A DNA stretch of 64,000 nt, from the NCBI RefSeq assembly GCF_014698845.1, contig NZ_JACJTV010000023.1, forward strand, positions 1 to 64,000, in the 5' to 3' direction. Numbering within the stretch: the first letter of the stretch is position 1; each line of letters begins with the position of its first letter. The position numbers and the translations under genes were made by a program. Origin of the DNA: Coleofasciculus sp. FACHB-1120 (GTDB lineage: Bacteria > Cyanobacteriota > Cyanobacteriia > Cyanobacteriales > FACHB-T130). The notes beneath the pieces are model-generated. The model did not search any database. It saw nothing but the letters and a program-made list of their open reading frames with translations, and was not told the origin of the DNA. Shown here one piece after another: positions 7,554-17,043 of the stretch.

Positions 7554-10473
7554 ATTTTTTTACTTTTGCAAGATTTTGTTTAAATTTAGCATTGAATTCT
7601 TTTAGCTCATCTATAAAAGGTAGATTATCACCATATGTTTTCTGCTGCTCGTGGCGTCTAAAAAGTGATAGGGAATCTGGAATGTGAACTATATTAGCTC
7701 CATGATAGGCCATTCGCACCCAAAGTTCATAGTCCATGCTGTAAAACAGGCTTTCATCAACTTGGGCCCCGGAGCGTTCCCAAATTTCTCGTGTAAAAAA
7801 AACTTCTGGTTGATAGAAAAAGTCTGCTTTTTGCCAAGAACCATCAATGTCTAGTAGTCGCTCAAGAGGCAGAGAAACTACCTTGCCAACTGGCATAACG
7901 TTATGATGCGTTTTGAAGGGTCTTTGGTTATTTCCTAGAGTAAGCAGACAGCCTCCAGCTACTAGGTCTGTAGTATAGGTGTCAAAAGCCATAGCTACTC
8001 GGAAAAGCGTCCCCGGTAAATATCGATCATCACTATTAAGCCATGCCAAGATATTACCAGTGGCATGACTAAAACCTTTATTAAGAGCATGAGATTGCCC
8101 TCGATCGGGTTCGCTTACACAATAAGCTAGTTCACAACGGTATCGCTCTAGAATAGTCGGAGTGTTATCGCTAGATCCACCATCAATCACTATGTATTCA
8201 AGGTTGGGATATCCTTGCAAAAGTACAGAGCGCAAGGTTTCTTCCAGATAAGCTCCTTGATTGAGGCTGACTGTAACAACGGATATTTTGGGCCAAGGTT
8301 TTCCAGACGGCAAGGTTGAAGGAACTTGAGGGACAGAGTAATTCCACGGCCACTGTAACAGTGGATCATCTGTTGATTTTTGCCAAAATGCATCTAACCA
8401 AGTTTGAGGCGGAGTTTTATAAAATAGTAAATCTTTAAGTATCCTCTCTGGAGAATCCCATCCCTGTTTAAGTAAGCGCTCGTTTGAAGTAACACCAAAA
8501 AACATAACTTTATTTTTGGGCGACAAACGGCCTTTCAGCAGCAGGAGAGTTTCTTCTGGAATCTTTGTATTTAGCAACAAGCAGTCATAATCACCAAAAT
8601 TTATTCTGTCTGTTGCAATCATCCACTCACTTAGTTCTATAGGAAGGGTTTCAAAACCATAGGCGAGAAAATTGTTTTGATAACTTTTAGAATTTATACA
8701 CGTTACCTTCGTATTGGTTTTTGAAAGTAGATTTAGAAAATGTAAATTATCTTTTGATGGATTGATACAAAGAACTTTATTAATTTCCGCTAAGCAGCTA
8801 GATAAAAACTCAGATGTCTCTAAATTAACATCTTCTCCAAGACTCCTGGCATTTATAAAAGCTTCAATACTGGGTGAGTCAATCTCAATGTTAGCATTCA
8901 CTATCTCTTGTCCCTCTTGTCCGGAAGTTTGAACTTCGGAAGAGGGAGGAATACTGATTGAAGCGTTGGAACGAAAAATTGTAGATGGCTTCCAGCGATC
9001 GCGGAATAACAGGTTATAAACAGGAACAAATAAGTTATAATTTCGGTAAATAAAATTATATAGACCAGTTTTATTCAAGAATGTTTTAATCAGTTTCCTA
9101 ATAGCTGCTTTATTAGTTGTTAGAAAAGCAAGTTCTTCTAGTAAGTGGTTGTTAGAAGCTTGCAATCCATGAACTGTATTATGTAAGTGGTTGTTAGAAG
9201 CTTGTAGCTGCTCAATTGTATATTTTAAGTAGTTGTTCGACTGATATAGTTCATCGATTAGGCGCGAACGCACCACATTAAGTGAGTGCAGCTGTTCTTT
9301 TAGGTGACTAACTAAGTGCTTTTGCTCGGCTAAGGATACTTCTAAAGTAGAGTTTTTATCCTGTAACTCTTGTACAGTAGACTTTTCCTGTGCTAAAGCT
9401 ACGTCTAAACGTTGTAGCTCCTGACCACGGTACTCTATATCTACTTGAGATTGGTGCCACTGAGATTGAAAATTCCCTAAATCTGTCTGAGTCTGTTCCA
9501 GTTGTGATTGAGTCTGTTCCAGTTGTGATTGAGTCTGTTCCAGTTGTGATTGAGTCTGTTCCAGTTGTGATTGAGTCTGCTGCCATTGTTCCTCAATCTG
9601 GTGCCGTAAATCAGTTGCTTGGCTAAGCGATTTGTCACGGAACTCAATGATTTTCCAAAGAGCATCGACTTTTTGTTCAACTTCCATATTTTCATAACCT
9701 AATAACTTATCTGCTTGCTGGCAGTTTGCATCTAAACTAGCTGCAAGATAGGCTTCACACTCATGGTTGCTTTTCATGACAGTTATCTTCTCCAGTTTAT
9801 TTCCTCTACTAGAAGTGAGAAGAGTGTTATCTCCCGTGCAATACTCAAATTTACTAAATTCGGTAGTAAAAGAATCATTATAGTTAATACCAAGAGTATC
9901 ACATATTTGTTTCAGCTCTTTTTCCGGTTCTTGGCAAAAAATTTCGTAGTGAAAGACTGGATACATCGATACTGCTTGTGCATAAGCTAAGTAATAAGTC
10001 CCAAATTCTTGAACGGATAAGTTTCGGAACTGTTCAAAGGTGCGTGTTATAGATTCATAAACATCAGCAGAACGACGTGTTAACACTATAGGACGATAGC
10101 TAAAACCATAATGTGAGAGATACAGTTCTTGCTCTAAAAATACGCTAGGAACGTATATGTCATTGCTGGCCTTAGCCAAAAAGTTCAAAGTTACCCAATC
10201 TCGAATAATTAAATGGCTGCCCTGCTGTTGCACAGATGTTGCTAGCCACTGTATTTTTTCTGCATAGCTTTTCTTAGCAAACCCAGGAAAATCTGTAGGT
10301 GACAGCAACTTGAACCAGTCTCGTGCCTGAACTTCAATGGGGACAACTGAGGCATGAGGATTCACTTCTGAGAGAACAATGTTACCTGGTATACAGCCCA
10401 AACAACGGTTGATTAAGGTGCCGCCAGAGCGAGCAAAAGCATATATTATGGGGAAAGTTGTAGTTGTTAGCAT
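7546..10473 (-). CDS. Sulfotransferase-coiled coil-GT2 glycosyltransferase fusion
   Basis: A 975-residue multidomain protein. Residues 1 to about 230 look like a sulfotransferase: FARSGGTLINR is the PAPS 5'-phosphosulfate loop and VLTRRSADVYES resembles the 3'-phosphate motif. Residues of about 265 to 450 are a long coiled coil that includes four perfect QTQSQLE heptads. Residues 520 to 720 form an unassigned region. From about residue 725 there is a GT2 domain: ISVVTVSLNQ, VIDGGSSDNT, SEPDRGQSHALNKG, NSDDRY. The likely role is glycosyl transfer combined with sulfation of the surface glycan. That the N-terminal domain is catalytically a sulfotransferase is inferred from motifs only. Confidence 0.82.
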   Translation of the reverse strand: MLTTTTFPIIYAFARSGGTLINRCLGCIPGNIVLSEVNPHASVVPIEVQARDWFKLLSPTDFPGFAKKSYAEKIQWLATSVQQQGSHLIIRDWVTLNFLAKASNDIYVPSVFLEQELYLSHYGFSYRPIVLTRRSADVYESITRTFEQFRNLSVQEFGTYYLAYAQAVSMYPVFHYEIFCQEPEKELKQICDTLGINYNDSFTTEFSKFEYCTGDNTLLTSSRGNKLEKITVMKSNHECEAYLAASLDANCQQADKLLGYENMEVEQKVDALWKIIEFRDKSLSQATDLRHQIEEQWQQTQSQLEQTQSQLEQTQSQLEQTQSQLEQTQTDLGNFQSQWHQSQVDIEYRGQELQRLDVALAQEKSTVQELQDKNSTLEVSLAEQKHLVSHLKEQLHSLNVVRSRLIDELYQSNNYLKYTIEQLQASNNHLHNTVHGLQASNNHLLEELAFLTTNKAAIRKLIKTFLNKTGLYNFIYRNYNLFVPVYNLLFRDRWKPSTIFRSNASISIPPSSEVQTSGQEGQEIVNANIEIDSPSIEAFINARSLGEDVNLETSEFLSSCLAEINKVLCINPSKDNLHFLNLLSKTNTKVTCINSKSYQNNFLAYGFETLPIELSEWMIATDRINFGDYDCLLLNTKIPEETLLLLKGRLSPKNKVMFFGVTSNERLLKQGWDSPERILKDLLFYKTPPQTWLDAFWQKSTDDPLLQWPWNYSVPQVPSTLPSGKPWPKISVVTVSLNQGAYLEETLRSVLLQGYPNLEYIVIDGGSSDNTPTILERYRCELAYCVSEPDRGQSHALNKGFSHATGNILAWLNSDDRYLPGTLFRVAMAFDTYTTDLVAGGCLLTLGNNQRPFKTHHNVMPVGKVVSLPLERLLDIDGSWQKADFFYQPEVFFTREIWERSGAQVDESLFYSMDYELWVRMAYHGANIVHIPDSLSLFRRHEQQKTYGDNLPFIDELKEFNAKFKQNLAKVKKYD
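9491..9574 (-). repeat. Four perfect 21-base tandem repeats in coding sequence
   Basis: The 21-base unit GTCTGTTCCAGTTGTGATTG plus A occurs four times in a row without a mismatch. Each copy encodes one heptad of the coiled coil (QTQSQLE on the minus strand). Perfect identity at silent positions means recent expansion by slippage, and a copy number that may vary between strains. It is coding, with no spacers, so it is not a CRISPR array. Confidence 0.9.
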
Positions 10474-10583
10474 GAGTTTTGAAAAAATTAATAATTAGAT
10501 TATGCAAGCCTGTAATTTGTTGTGTTTTTCTCATAGCTCGCTCAGATACTAAAAACCGAAGAAAGGAAAATCCTTTATTTTTG

Positions 10584-12359
10584 CTACCGTTTATACATCC
10601 ATTTGGGCAAAATTATTTTAAGAATAAATTTGTAATCAAATTTATTTGGTTTGTATTGTAGAAATTGAAAATAGCATTTTAAAGCCTGCTTTCTACTTCT
10701 TCTTTTACCTTGAATGTCTTCTATAGCTTCCTCGGCTGCACGTTTAGCGATGTCAGCTATCCACTCTTCTAATTTTTGTTGAACCTCTCTTCTTTTTTTA
10801 ACATTAATATCCTTCAAAAGAGGTTTATTTTTGCGATAAACATATTGTACAGATGCTAAATGCTGGGCTGCATCTGAACTAGAAAGCCCCTTATTATGAA
10901 TGCGTGACTCGCTTAATAGCTCGTTGGAGTAAATTGTTCGATATTGTTTTGATAAACGAATGCGTATATCAAAATCTTCATATAATTTTAGCTTTGGATC
11001 GTGAAATCCGATTTTCTTCAAGGCTGCGTATGGTATTAATTCCATACGAAAAAGATTGCGTTTTGGGAATTCCCTAGCAAAAGTCTGGCAAAAAACCTCA
11101 CCGTGGGGAGGCACCTCTCCTTCCGCCCAAACCCCAAAATGAATGCCATCTACTGTCATATAGTAGTTGTTTGAAAAAGCGATTTGTGCATTTGGATTTT
11201 GTTGAAGCAACTTCGCTTCTTTTTCAAGTTTAGTAGGGAGATATCTGTCGTCACCATCGACGTAAGTAACATAGTCTCCCGTTACTGCTTGTAGGGCATC
11301 TATCCGAGTCTGCGCTATGCCTTGATTGCAAGTATGATAAATTGGTGTTATTAGCTCAGGATAACGAGAAGCGTAAGCAGCAATCACTTCTTGAGAACCA
11401 TCACTAGAGCAATCATCAACAATAATAACCTGACTTGGAGGCAAAGTTTGAGCCAAAACACTTTCAATTGCCTCAATTAAATACTTCTTTTGATTATAGG
11501 ATGTAATATAAACTGATATTTTTAAAGAGTTTTCCTTCAAACTAGGAAAGCTATGTACCCCACTACTATCGAAATACTCTATCCCTTTCCACTCTTCTTT
11601 AGTTGTTCGCCAAGTTGGATAAAAGCGATCCATTAAGCTTCCACACCAATAATCAAACGTTGCTCGTTCTTGCCCAGTCCATATAGTCCAGTGATAAGGC
11701 TCACGTTTAGCTACATTATGACGTTTAGCTTGTGGAATAACAGGAGTTTTTAAACCCATCCAGTCGATGATTTCGGGCAACTTTAAGTTAATTTCTTCTA
11801 AATGTAATATTCTAAAACGCTCAGCAGCGTGTTCATTTAGGTCAGCTTCAATAATCCGATTAACATAGCTCCAATACCAACAGCAACGTCCAAAACGATC
11901 CAGTTTGCTCCATTCATCAGGACTCATATCGCCACAGCGATCACCTTCAATTCGACCGTCTATCCAAGCTTGCTCAATTAGTGAGCATTCCTCATAATGG
12001 TCGTGATTTTCTGAGTGACCAGTATACCATTGCTTTTGATATGTTGATGCCACTACATCTAATCCATTACGAATTAACCATATATATTGGGCTTCAGGAA
12101 ATGCTTCTACTAAAACTGGAATAATTAGAGATAAGGTTTGATTCGATTCACAATATATAGAGTTATTAATTGTAGAATTACGAGTCTCCAATAAAATCTT
12201 TTTTATTTCTTCGGCCTTGATAACTCCATAACGATAGGCAGATGATTCTCCAATTAACTCTGGAGGTGGTTCATGTAGACATACGCATCCATTAACTATA
12301 GACAGAGTTTCAGCAATTGTTGTTGTTCCAGATCTACCTGTACTCACTATAAAAAACAT
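10584..12359 (-). CDS. Sulfotransferase-GT2 glycosyltransferase fusion
   Basis: A 591-residue fusion. Residues 1 to about 270 are a sulfotransferase domain: FFIVSTGRSGTTTIAETL is the PAPS-binding loop and YIWLIRNGLDVVAS is the 3'-phosphate motif. From about residue 279 a GT2 domain follows: ISVYITSYNQKKYLIEAIES, VIIVDDCSSDGSQ, YVDGDDRYLP at about 369. The C-terminus is Lys/Arg-rich. It shares domain order with the 975-residue neighbour but lacks the coiled coil. The most likely job is to build and sulfate a glycan for export by the adjacent ABC transporter. Confidence 0.85.
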   Translation of the reverse strand: MFFIVSTGRSGTTTIAETLSIVNGCVCLHEPPPELIGESSAYRYGVIKAEEIKKILLETRNSTINNSIYCESNQTLSLIIPVLVEAFPEAQYIWLIRNGLDVVASTYQKQWYTGHSENHDHYEECSLIEQAWIDGRIEGDRCGDMSPDEWSKLDRFGRCCWYWSYVNRIIEADLNEHAAERFRILHLEEINLKLPEIIDWMGLKTPVIPQAKRHNVAKREPYHWTIWTGQERATFDYWCGSLMDRFYPTWRTTKEEWKGIEYFDSSGVHSFPSLKENSLKISVYITSYNQKKYLIEAIESVLAQTLPPSQVIIVDDCSSDGSQEVIAAYASRYPELITPIYHTCNQGIAQTRIDALQAVTGDYVTYVDGDDRYLPTKLEKEAKLLQQNPNAQIAFSNNYYMTVDGIHFGVWAEGEVPPHGEVFCQTFAREFPKRNLFRMELIPYAALKKIGFHDPKLKLYEDFDIRIRLSKQYRTIYSNELLSESRIHNKGLSSSDAAQHLASVQYVYRKNKPLLKDINVKKRREVQQKLEEWIADIAKRAAEEAIEDIQGKRRSRKQALKCYFQFLQYKPNKFDYKFILKIILPKWMYKR

Positions 12360-12539
12360 AAGTGCCTCAGTTTATTATTTGAATTAATTTTAAATTGTAA
12401 TTTGTGCATTTTATCATTATTAATGATTCAATGTTTATTCAAGAAAAGCCTTTATAAAATAAATATTATTAATTTTATTTACTTATTTAATTATTTTTCA
12501 TAAATTTCCTTTTTTTTGCTAACCAGCTTTGTTAAGTAA

Positions 12540-13035
12540 TTAAAGGTTTGTAATAATTAATCTCACGTTAATAATTTCCTCCAAAAATTTTAAGTTTGGC
12601 GTTGATATAGATAATATCCCCTTAGTTTTAAGAATTTTAAAACTTCTTTAGTTGTAAAAATTATATTAACTCTCAAATGCTCAAAAACTTCATTAAATAA
12701 AATTGCATCAAAAAAATATCTGGGGAAGGGAGACTTTCTAAGTCTACATCACATTTTTTTATATTTAAATTAAGTTTAGTTATTGCATTTTGAAAGCGAT
12801 TAGGTAGAATATCTACTCCATAAATGTTGTATTGAAATTTGTTTAATGCGTCAGTTAGTATTAGTGGTATTGATTCGCCCGTGTGCATAAATTTGAAACC
12901 AATTGCCAAAATATGCTCATCAGGCTCTATCAGTTTTAACGCTTCATCAATTGCCGTTAAACTTGTTATCAATGGAGCCTCACTTTCTACTTGAATAAGT
13001 CTGTTTGTTAGTTGTTTGTCATTCCGCATAGGCAC
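12540..13035 (-). pseudogene. Decayed class I methyltransferase
   Basis: The first frame (start GTG 13035 or ATG 13029) runs to a stop at 12673 and encodes the N-terminal AdoMet half: HILAIGFKFMHTGES, then YGVDILPNRF. At a run of seven T (minus strand) near 12714 the frame breaks. In the next frame the protein continues as DAILFNEVFEHLRVN, the classical motif of this family. A second shift near 12620 is needed to continue as ILSISTPNLKFLEEII before the final stop at 12540. Two frame changes make a pseudogene likely. A sequencing error could explain one of them. It lies between the ABC transporter and the sulfotransferase fusions on the same strand. Confidence 0.8.
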
Positions 13036-13136
13036 CTGTATTTTTATAAGGTTTAAGCTTTAACTTTAGTGAAAGCAAGTTTTGGTATCATATCAAGCAT
13101 TTCGTAGCCATTAACAAAAGCTTTTTTATTCTAAGT

Positions 13137-14390
13137 TTATGATTTGATTTCATCCACAGCTAGTTCCAGAATCTTTATTTTTAAATCAACAATCCCTAAA
13201 AATTTTTTCCTGCTAGATGGTAAAACTTCAAAAGTTAAGATTTTTGACTGTTTGTCTATTGGGAAAAAGTGATTATCTGATTGACGCTCTTCTAAAACTG
13301 CTGTTAAAAAGTAATTTCCTTCTGCTAATGATACTTTAAATGAAAATATTACAGTTTGCCTAATTATTTTTTCTGATTGATTGGTTTTTGAAAGTCTTAA
13401 ATATTGACCTCCAATAGGAAGCATTTTGCGATCTTGAACAAATAAGCTAAAGGAAGGATGATTAAGAGAACTTAAAAATTCTATTTGGAATTTAACTTTT
13501 ATTTCATCTCCCAGTGCAAAAGCGCCATGTAAACAGTCTATATCTATAAACTCTGCTTGTATGATTCTTCCTTCATCTGTACCAAATGCAATCCCTCTAT
13601 CACCAGCTAACGAATGTTTTTTCTTTACAGGTGAGCTTCCTGAGAGCAATTTTCTTTGCTCATCGCGCATATCTAAAAAATATAATTCTGCCAGATCATC
13701 AGGGGAGCCAAACCCTCTCTCTTTCCCATTGACAAGATAAAGCACATCTTCACAAAGCAGCTTAACAGCTCCAATATCGTGAGAAACAAATAGAATTGTA
13801 ACTCCAGATTGAGTTAAATGCTCTAATCTTTCAAAGCATTTAAACTGAAAAGCAGCATCGCCCACAGCTAACGCTTCATCAATAATTAAAATATCAGGTT
13901 CTATATTGACAGACACAGCAAAAGCCAGCCTTACTACCATACCGCTGGAATAAGTTTGAACTGGCTGATCGATAAAGTCACCAATGTCAGCAAAAGCAGC
14001 GATTTCATCAAATCGCTGCTCCATTTCCTGGCGGCTCAGCCCCAGAATAGCCCCATTGAGGAATACATTCTCACGACCAGTAAACTCAGGATTAAAGCCA
14101 CTGCCCAATTCTAGCAATGCGCCAATCCTACCATTTACCTCAATGCTACCTGAGGTTGGAGTCAGGGTGCCTGCAATAATTTGCAATAAGGTACTCTTCC
14201 CAGAGCCATTGCGACCAATAATTCCAACAGTTTGACCCTTGAAAACCTCTAAGTTAATGTCTCGCAAAGCCCAAAATTCTTGAGCATAAGTGCGTCCTGG
14301 TAATAAAATTTCCTTCAATCGATCTACAGGATGTGGATACCGCTTAAAACACTTTGAAACATTCTTCAAAGAAATAGCAATTTCACTCAT
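13137..14390 (-). CDS. Polysaccharide ABC exporter ATPase (Wzt type)
   Basis: A 417-residue ATPase that powers export of a lipid-linked polysaccharide across the inner membrane. Walker A is GIIGRNGSGKST at about residue 55. The ABC signature is TYSSGMVVRLAFA near 143, and Walker B is ILIIDEALAVGD near 165. After the nucleotide-binding domain, residues of about 265-410 form a beta-rich extension like the Wzt C-terminal domain, which binds the glycan's terminal modification. Such extensions mark exporters that recognise a chain capped by methyl or similar groups, and this fits the methyltransferases in the locus. The permease gene lies 44 bases upstream. Confidence 0.92.
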   Translation of the reverse strand: MSEIAISLKNVSKCFKRYPHPVDRLKEILLPGRTYAQEFWALRDINLEVFKGQTVGIIGRNGSGKSTLLQIIAGTLTPTSGSIEVNGRIGALLELGSGFNPEFTGRENVFLNGAILGLSRQEMEQRFDEIAAFADIGDFIDQPVQTYSSGMVVRLAFAVSVNIEPDILIIDEALAVGDAAFQFKCFERLEHLTQSGVTILFVSHDIGAVKLLCEDVLYLVNGKERGFGSPDDLAELYFLDMRDEQRKLLSGSSPVKKKHSLAGDRGIAFGTDEGRIIQAEFIDIDCLHGAFALGDEIKVKFQIEFLSSLNHPSFSLFVQDRKMLPIGGQYLRLSKTNQSEKIIRQTVIFSFKVSLAEGNYFLTAVLEERQSDNHFFPIDKQSKILTFEVLPSSRKKFLGIVDLKIKILELAVDEIKS

Positions 14391-14434
14391 GACACAACTG
14401 ACGCAAACACCACAACTCTTACATTCAACTATAA

Positions 14435-15292
14435 CTAGAGTACATCAGCAAATGCCGGACGTAATTTTCTATACACCCATAAGCCTCCAGAAAACATCAC
14501 AACAGAAACTACTGTAACGACCATCCATTCTCGCCAGTGCTGCACCTCTCCTACCAGCACCAAATCTCTATATACTTCTGCGATTGCTGCCATAGGATTC
14601 AACCAAAACACCCAGCCTCGCCATTGTTCTGGAATTGCTGACGCTGGATAGATAAGGGGTGTCATGTAAAACCAAAGATTCAAGATAACTGTTAGTGTCT
14701 GAGGAATATCCCGCAAAAATACTGTCAGACCTGCTGCTAAATAGCCTAACCCTGCCGTCAACAATAACTGCGGTAGCCAAACTAAAGGCAACAGCGCCAA
14801 TGTAGTGTGTAGAGTTCCAGCCGATACCGCTACCAACACAATCAATGCCATCAAGCCAAGCGAAATTTCAATAAACGTCGATAAAATCGGCACCAGCGGT
14901 AATAAAGCTAGCGGAAACACTACCTTCTTGACCAAGTTTGGTTGCCCTATCACTGACCTCGCTGCCTGGGTAAGTCCACTGTTAAACGCAATCCAGGGAA
15001 GCAAGCCCGCAAATAGCCATAAACCATAGGTAATATTATTCGTTGGCAAACCTTTCAGACTCAGCTTTACCTGCAAAACAATTGAGAAAACATAGGTGTA
15101 AATCAGCAACTGCGACAGCTGATTGACCAAAGGCCACAAATTGCCCAATACCGAACCCTTATATCGTGCTTCCAAATCCCGCCGCACCAGGGTTCTCAAT
15201 AAATCTAACTTTGCCCACCACAGGTCATTAACCGGCAGCCAATGCCTCACCCTGCCAGCCTTGCGAACAACTGCTTTCATCGACTTCAACAA
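14435..15292 (-). CDS. Polysaccharide ABC exporter permease (Wzm type)
   Basis: A 285-residue ABC-2 type permease with about six hydrophobic segments. The N-terminal DLLRTLVRRDLEARYKGSV is the amphipathic entry helix typical of Wzm and TagG. The membrane part follows with LGNLWPLVNQLSQLLIYTYVF, and the conserved NPMAAIAEVYRDLVL stands near the last helices. It pairs with the ATPase 44 bases downstream. This is the first gene of the minus-strand locus, so its promoter should lie in 15293-15700. Confidence 0.92.
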   Translation of the reverse strand: MLKSMKAVVRKAGRVRHWLPVNDLWWAKLDLLRTLVRRDLEARYKGSVLGNLWPLVNQLSQLLIYTYVFSIVLQVKLSLKGLPTNNITYGLWLFAGLLPWIAFNSGLTQAARSVIGQPNLVKKVVFPLALLPLVPILSTFIEISLGLMALIVLVAVSAGTLHTTLALLPLVWLPQLLLTAGLGYLAAGLTVFLRDIPQTLTVILNLWFYMTPLIYPASAIPEQWRGWVFWLNPMAAIAEVYRDLVLVGEVQHWREWMVVTVVSVVMFSGGLWVYRKLRPAFADVL

Positions 15293-15726
15293 ATCCCACT
15301 ACACTCCCACAACCAAAACACGAAGCCACTTTTTTCTATGAAGCTGAGTCAAACCTTAGAGTTCCCATTGTCGCTTATTGGCATTTGTTTGGTTTTGTCA
15401 CAAGTCTAGTCTATTAAGTTAAAGATGATATAGGAAATTTACTGCAATACAAGCAGAAGTTTTACGAGTGACAGTTTATGCCAAGAGTCCAAGAGTCAAG
15501 CGTAACAGTCTCAATGTCATCTTGGTGCTAGAGAGCCAAAGTGTCAGAGCAAAAAAATAAGTGTAAAAACCTTCCCTGAGTATTGACCAGAGGAAATCTG
15601 AACCCGGAAGAAAGCGATGTCCTAAGAGGACGACCTTCGGTTCGCCACCACTTAAGCAAACCAATCTTCGAGGTTTTGCCCTAAACTGTGGAATGATTTG
15701 GAATGGTTCATTGCATCGGAGCAGTA
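15293..15726. other. Divergent intergenic region between wzm and petP
   Basis: About 430 bases between two divergently read genes. It should hold the promoters of both the polysaccharide locus (minus) and petP (plus). I see no hairpin with a T-run, no RNA gene and no convincing -10/-35 pair. The bases GGAG at 15718-15721 are the likely ribosome binding site of petP. Confidence 0.5.
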
Positions 15727-15921
15727 ATGGAGATCGGTCAAAAAGTTAAAGTATACCGCCTCAGAGACAGGGTTTCTCCCGCTGTTGCTAATAAACTGGG
15801 GAAAGTCGGCAGCATCAAAGGCTACAAAATGACGGATGGTAGTGGCGTTGGCGTCGTCGTGCAATTTGACGACAACTCGACCACTTGGTTTTTTGAAGAT
15901 GAACTGAAACCCGCACAATAA
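15727..15921 (+). CDS. petP: Cytochrome b6f complex subunit PetP (DUF2862)
   Basis: A 64-residue protein starting MEIGQKVKVYRLRDRVSP and containing GVGVVVQFDD and WFFEDEL. This is the small SH3-like cytosolic subunit PetP (Ssr2998 in Synechocystis), which tunes electron flow through the cytochrome b6f complex. I chose the ATG at 15727 rather than the in-frame ATG at 15703, because family members start at MEIGQ and a GGAG lies 5 bases upstream. The ATPase gene follows after only 6 bases, so the two are probably co-transcribed. Confidence 0.88.
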   Translation: MEIGQKVKVYRLRDRVSPAVANKLGKVGSIKGYKMTDGSGVGVVVQFDDNSTTWFFEDELKPAQ

Positions 15922-15927
15922 GAACAG

Positions 15928-17025
15928 ATGGCCCTGATTTTAACGTTTTTGGGCAAAGGCGGCACGGGTCGCACCACAGTCGCGATCGCAGCCGCCAAAC
16001 AACTGGCAAGCAAGGGAGCGCGAGTGCTACTTGCCGGACAAGATCCCGGTCCCACTCTCGGATTGCTTCTGGGGGCGTCCCCTAGCCCTGATCCCCAGGA
16101 ACTAGAGCAAAATTTACAGGTAGTACAGTTCCAGTCTGCCGTGCTACTCGAACGCAGCTGGGAAGAAGTCAAAAAACTGGAGGCACAGTATCTCCGGACG
16201 CCTCTGCTGAAAAATGTCTACGGTCAGGAGTTGGGCGTTCTGCCAGGGATGGACAGCGCCTTGGCTCTCAACGCCATCCGCGAGTACGAAGCCAGTGGCA
16301 AATACGACGTAATTATCTACGACGGCAGCGGCGACCAGACCACCCTGCGGATGCTGGGGATGCCAGAGATCCTCAGCTGGTATATTCGCCGCTTCCGGAA
16401 AGTGGTGGAAGATTCCGACCTGTGGAGAACCGTTTCGCCGTTCATTCAACCCATTAGCAGCGCTGTTCTCAACGTGTCATGGAGTGGGGATAACTTTGCC
16501 CAACAGCCCACCAATGAGGTGAACAATCTGCTGGAGCGAGGGAGAGCAGCAGTCGCTGACCCTAACCGCGTTGCCGCCTATTTGGTGACGACGAGTGCGC
16601 CAACTGCTGTTTCTACTGCCCAGTATTTTTGGGGCAGTGCCCAACAAGTCGGGCTGACCGTAGGAGGCGTCTTGCTCAACCAAGAGTCGGTCACAGAAGC
16701 CATTTCGGAAAACTTTACCCCGCTTGCGGTCAGCTCCCTTCCCAGCTCGCCACCAGGTGACTGGCAACCGCTGATAGACGCCCTCCCGGATTTGCGCCAA
16801 GTTTCGGGGCTACCCAAACCGATCGAGATTGACATTCCAGGTCGTCAAGTACGTCTATTCTTGCCTGGTTTTGATAAAAAGCAGGTAAAACTCACCCAAT
16901 ACGGGCCTGAAGTTACTATCGAAGCCGGAGATCAGCGGCGCAATATCTCCTTACCCCCCCAGTTAAGCGGTCAACCCGTCAAAGGCGCTAAATTTCAAAA
17001 TAGTTACTTGGCGATTTCGTTCTAA
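15928..17025 (+). CDS. Get3d-type (ArsA/Get3-fold) ATPase with alpha-crystallin-like tail
   Basis: A 365-residue P-loop ATPase. The nucleotide loop reads GKGGTGRTT at residues 9-17: the first signature Lys is present, while the usual second Lys is Arg. Switch-like DGSGDQT follows near residue 131. From about residue 297 to the end (IEIDIPGRQVRLFLPGF onward) there is a small heat-shock-like beta domain. Get3-fold proteins with this tail are the Get3d group of cyanobacteria and plastids, thought to bind hydrophobic clients such as tail-anchored proteins. Placement next to petP and chlG agrees with a thylakoid role. The client is unknown. Confidence 0.85.
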   Translation: MALILTFLGKGGTGRTTVAIAAAKQLASKGARVLLAGQDPGPTLGLLLGASPSPDPQELEQNLQVVQFQSAVLLERSWEEVKKLEAQYLRTPLLKNVYGQELGVLPGMDSALALNAIREYEASGKYDVIIYDGSGDQTTLRMLGMPEILSWYIRRFRKVVEDSDLWRTVSPFIQPISSAVLNVSWSGDNFAQQPTNEVNNLLERGRAAVADPNRVAAYLVTTSAPTAVSTAQYFWGSAQQVGLTVGGVLLNQESVTEAISENFTPLAVSSLPSSPPGDWQPLIDALPDLRQVSGLPKPIEIDIPGRQVRLFLPGFDKKQVKLTQYGPEVTIEAGDQRRNISLPPQLSGQPVKGAKFQNSYLAISF

Positions 17026-17043
17026 TTGGTCATTGAGAATTGG

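Noticed and set aside
9491-9574. Regular repeats resembling a CRISPR array
   Set aside because: The units are directly adjacent without spacers and encode coiled-coil heptads in frame.
9356-9695. Overlapping frames with TDSITTG, VIESVPV or RLNHNWN repeats
   Set aside because: They are shadow translations of the 21-base repeat inside the sulfotransferase-GT2 gene.
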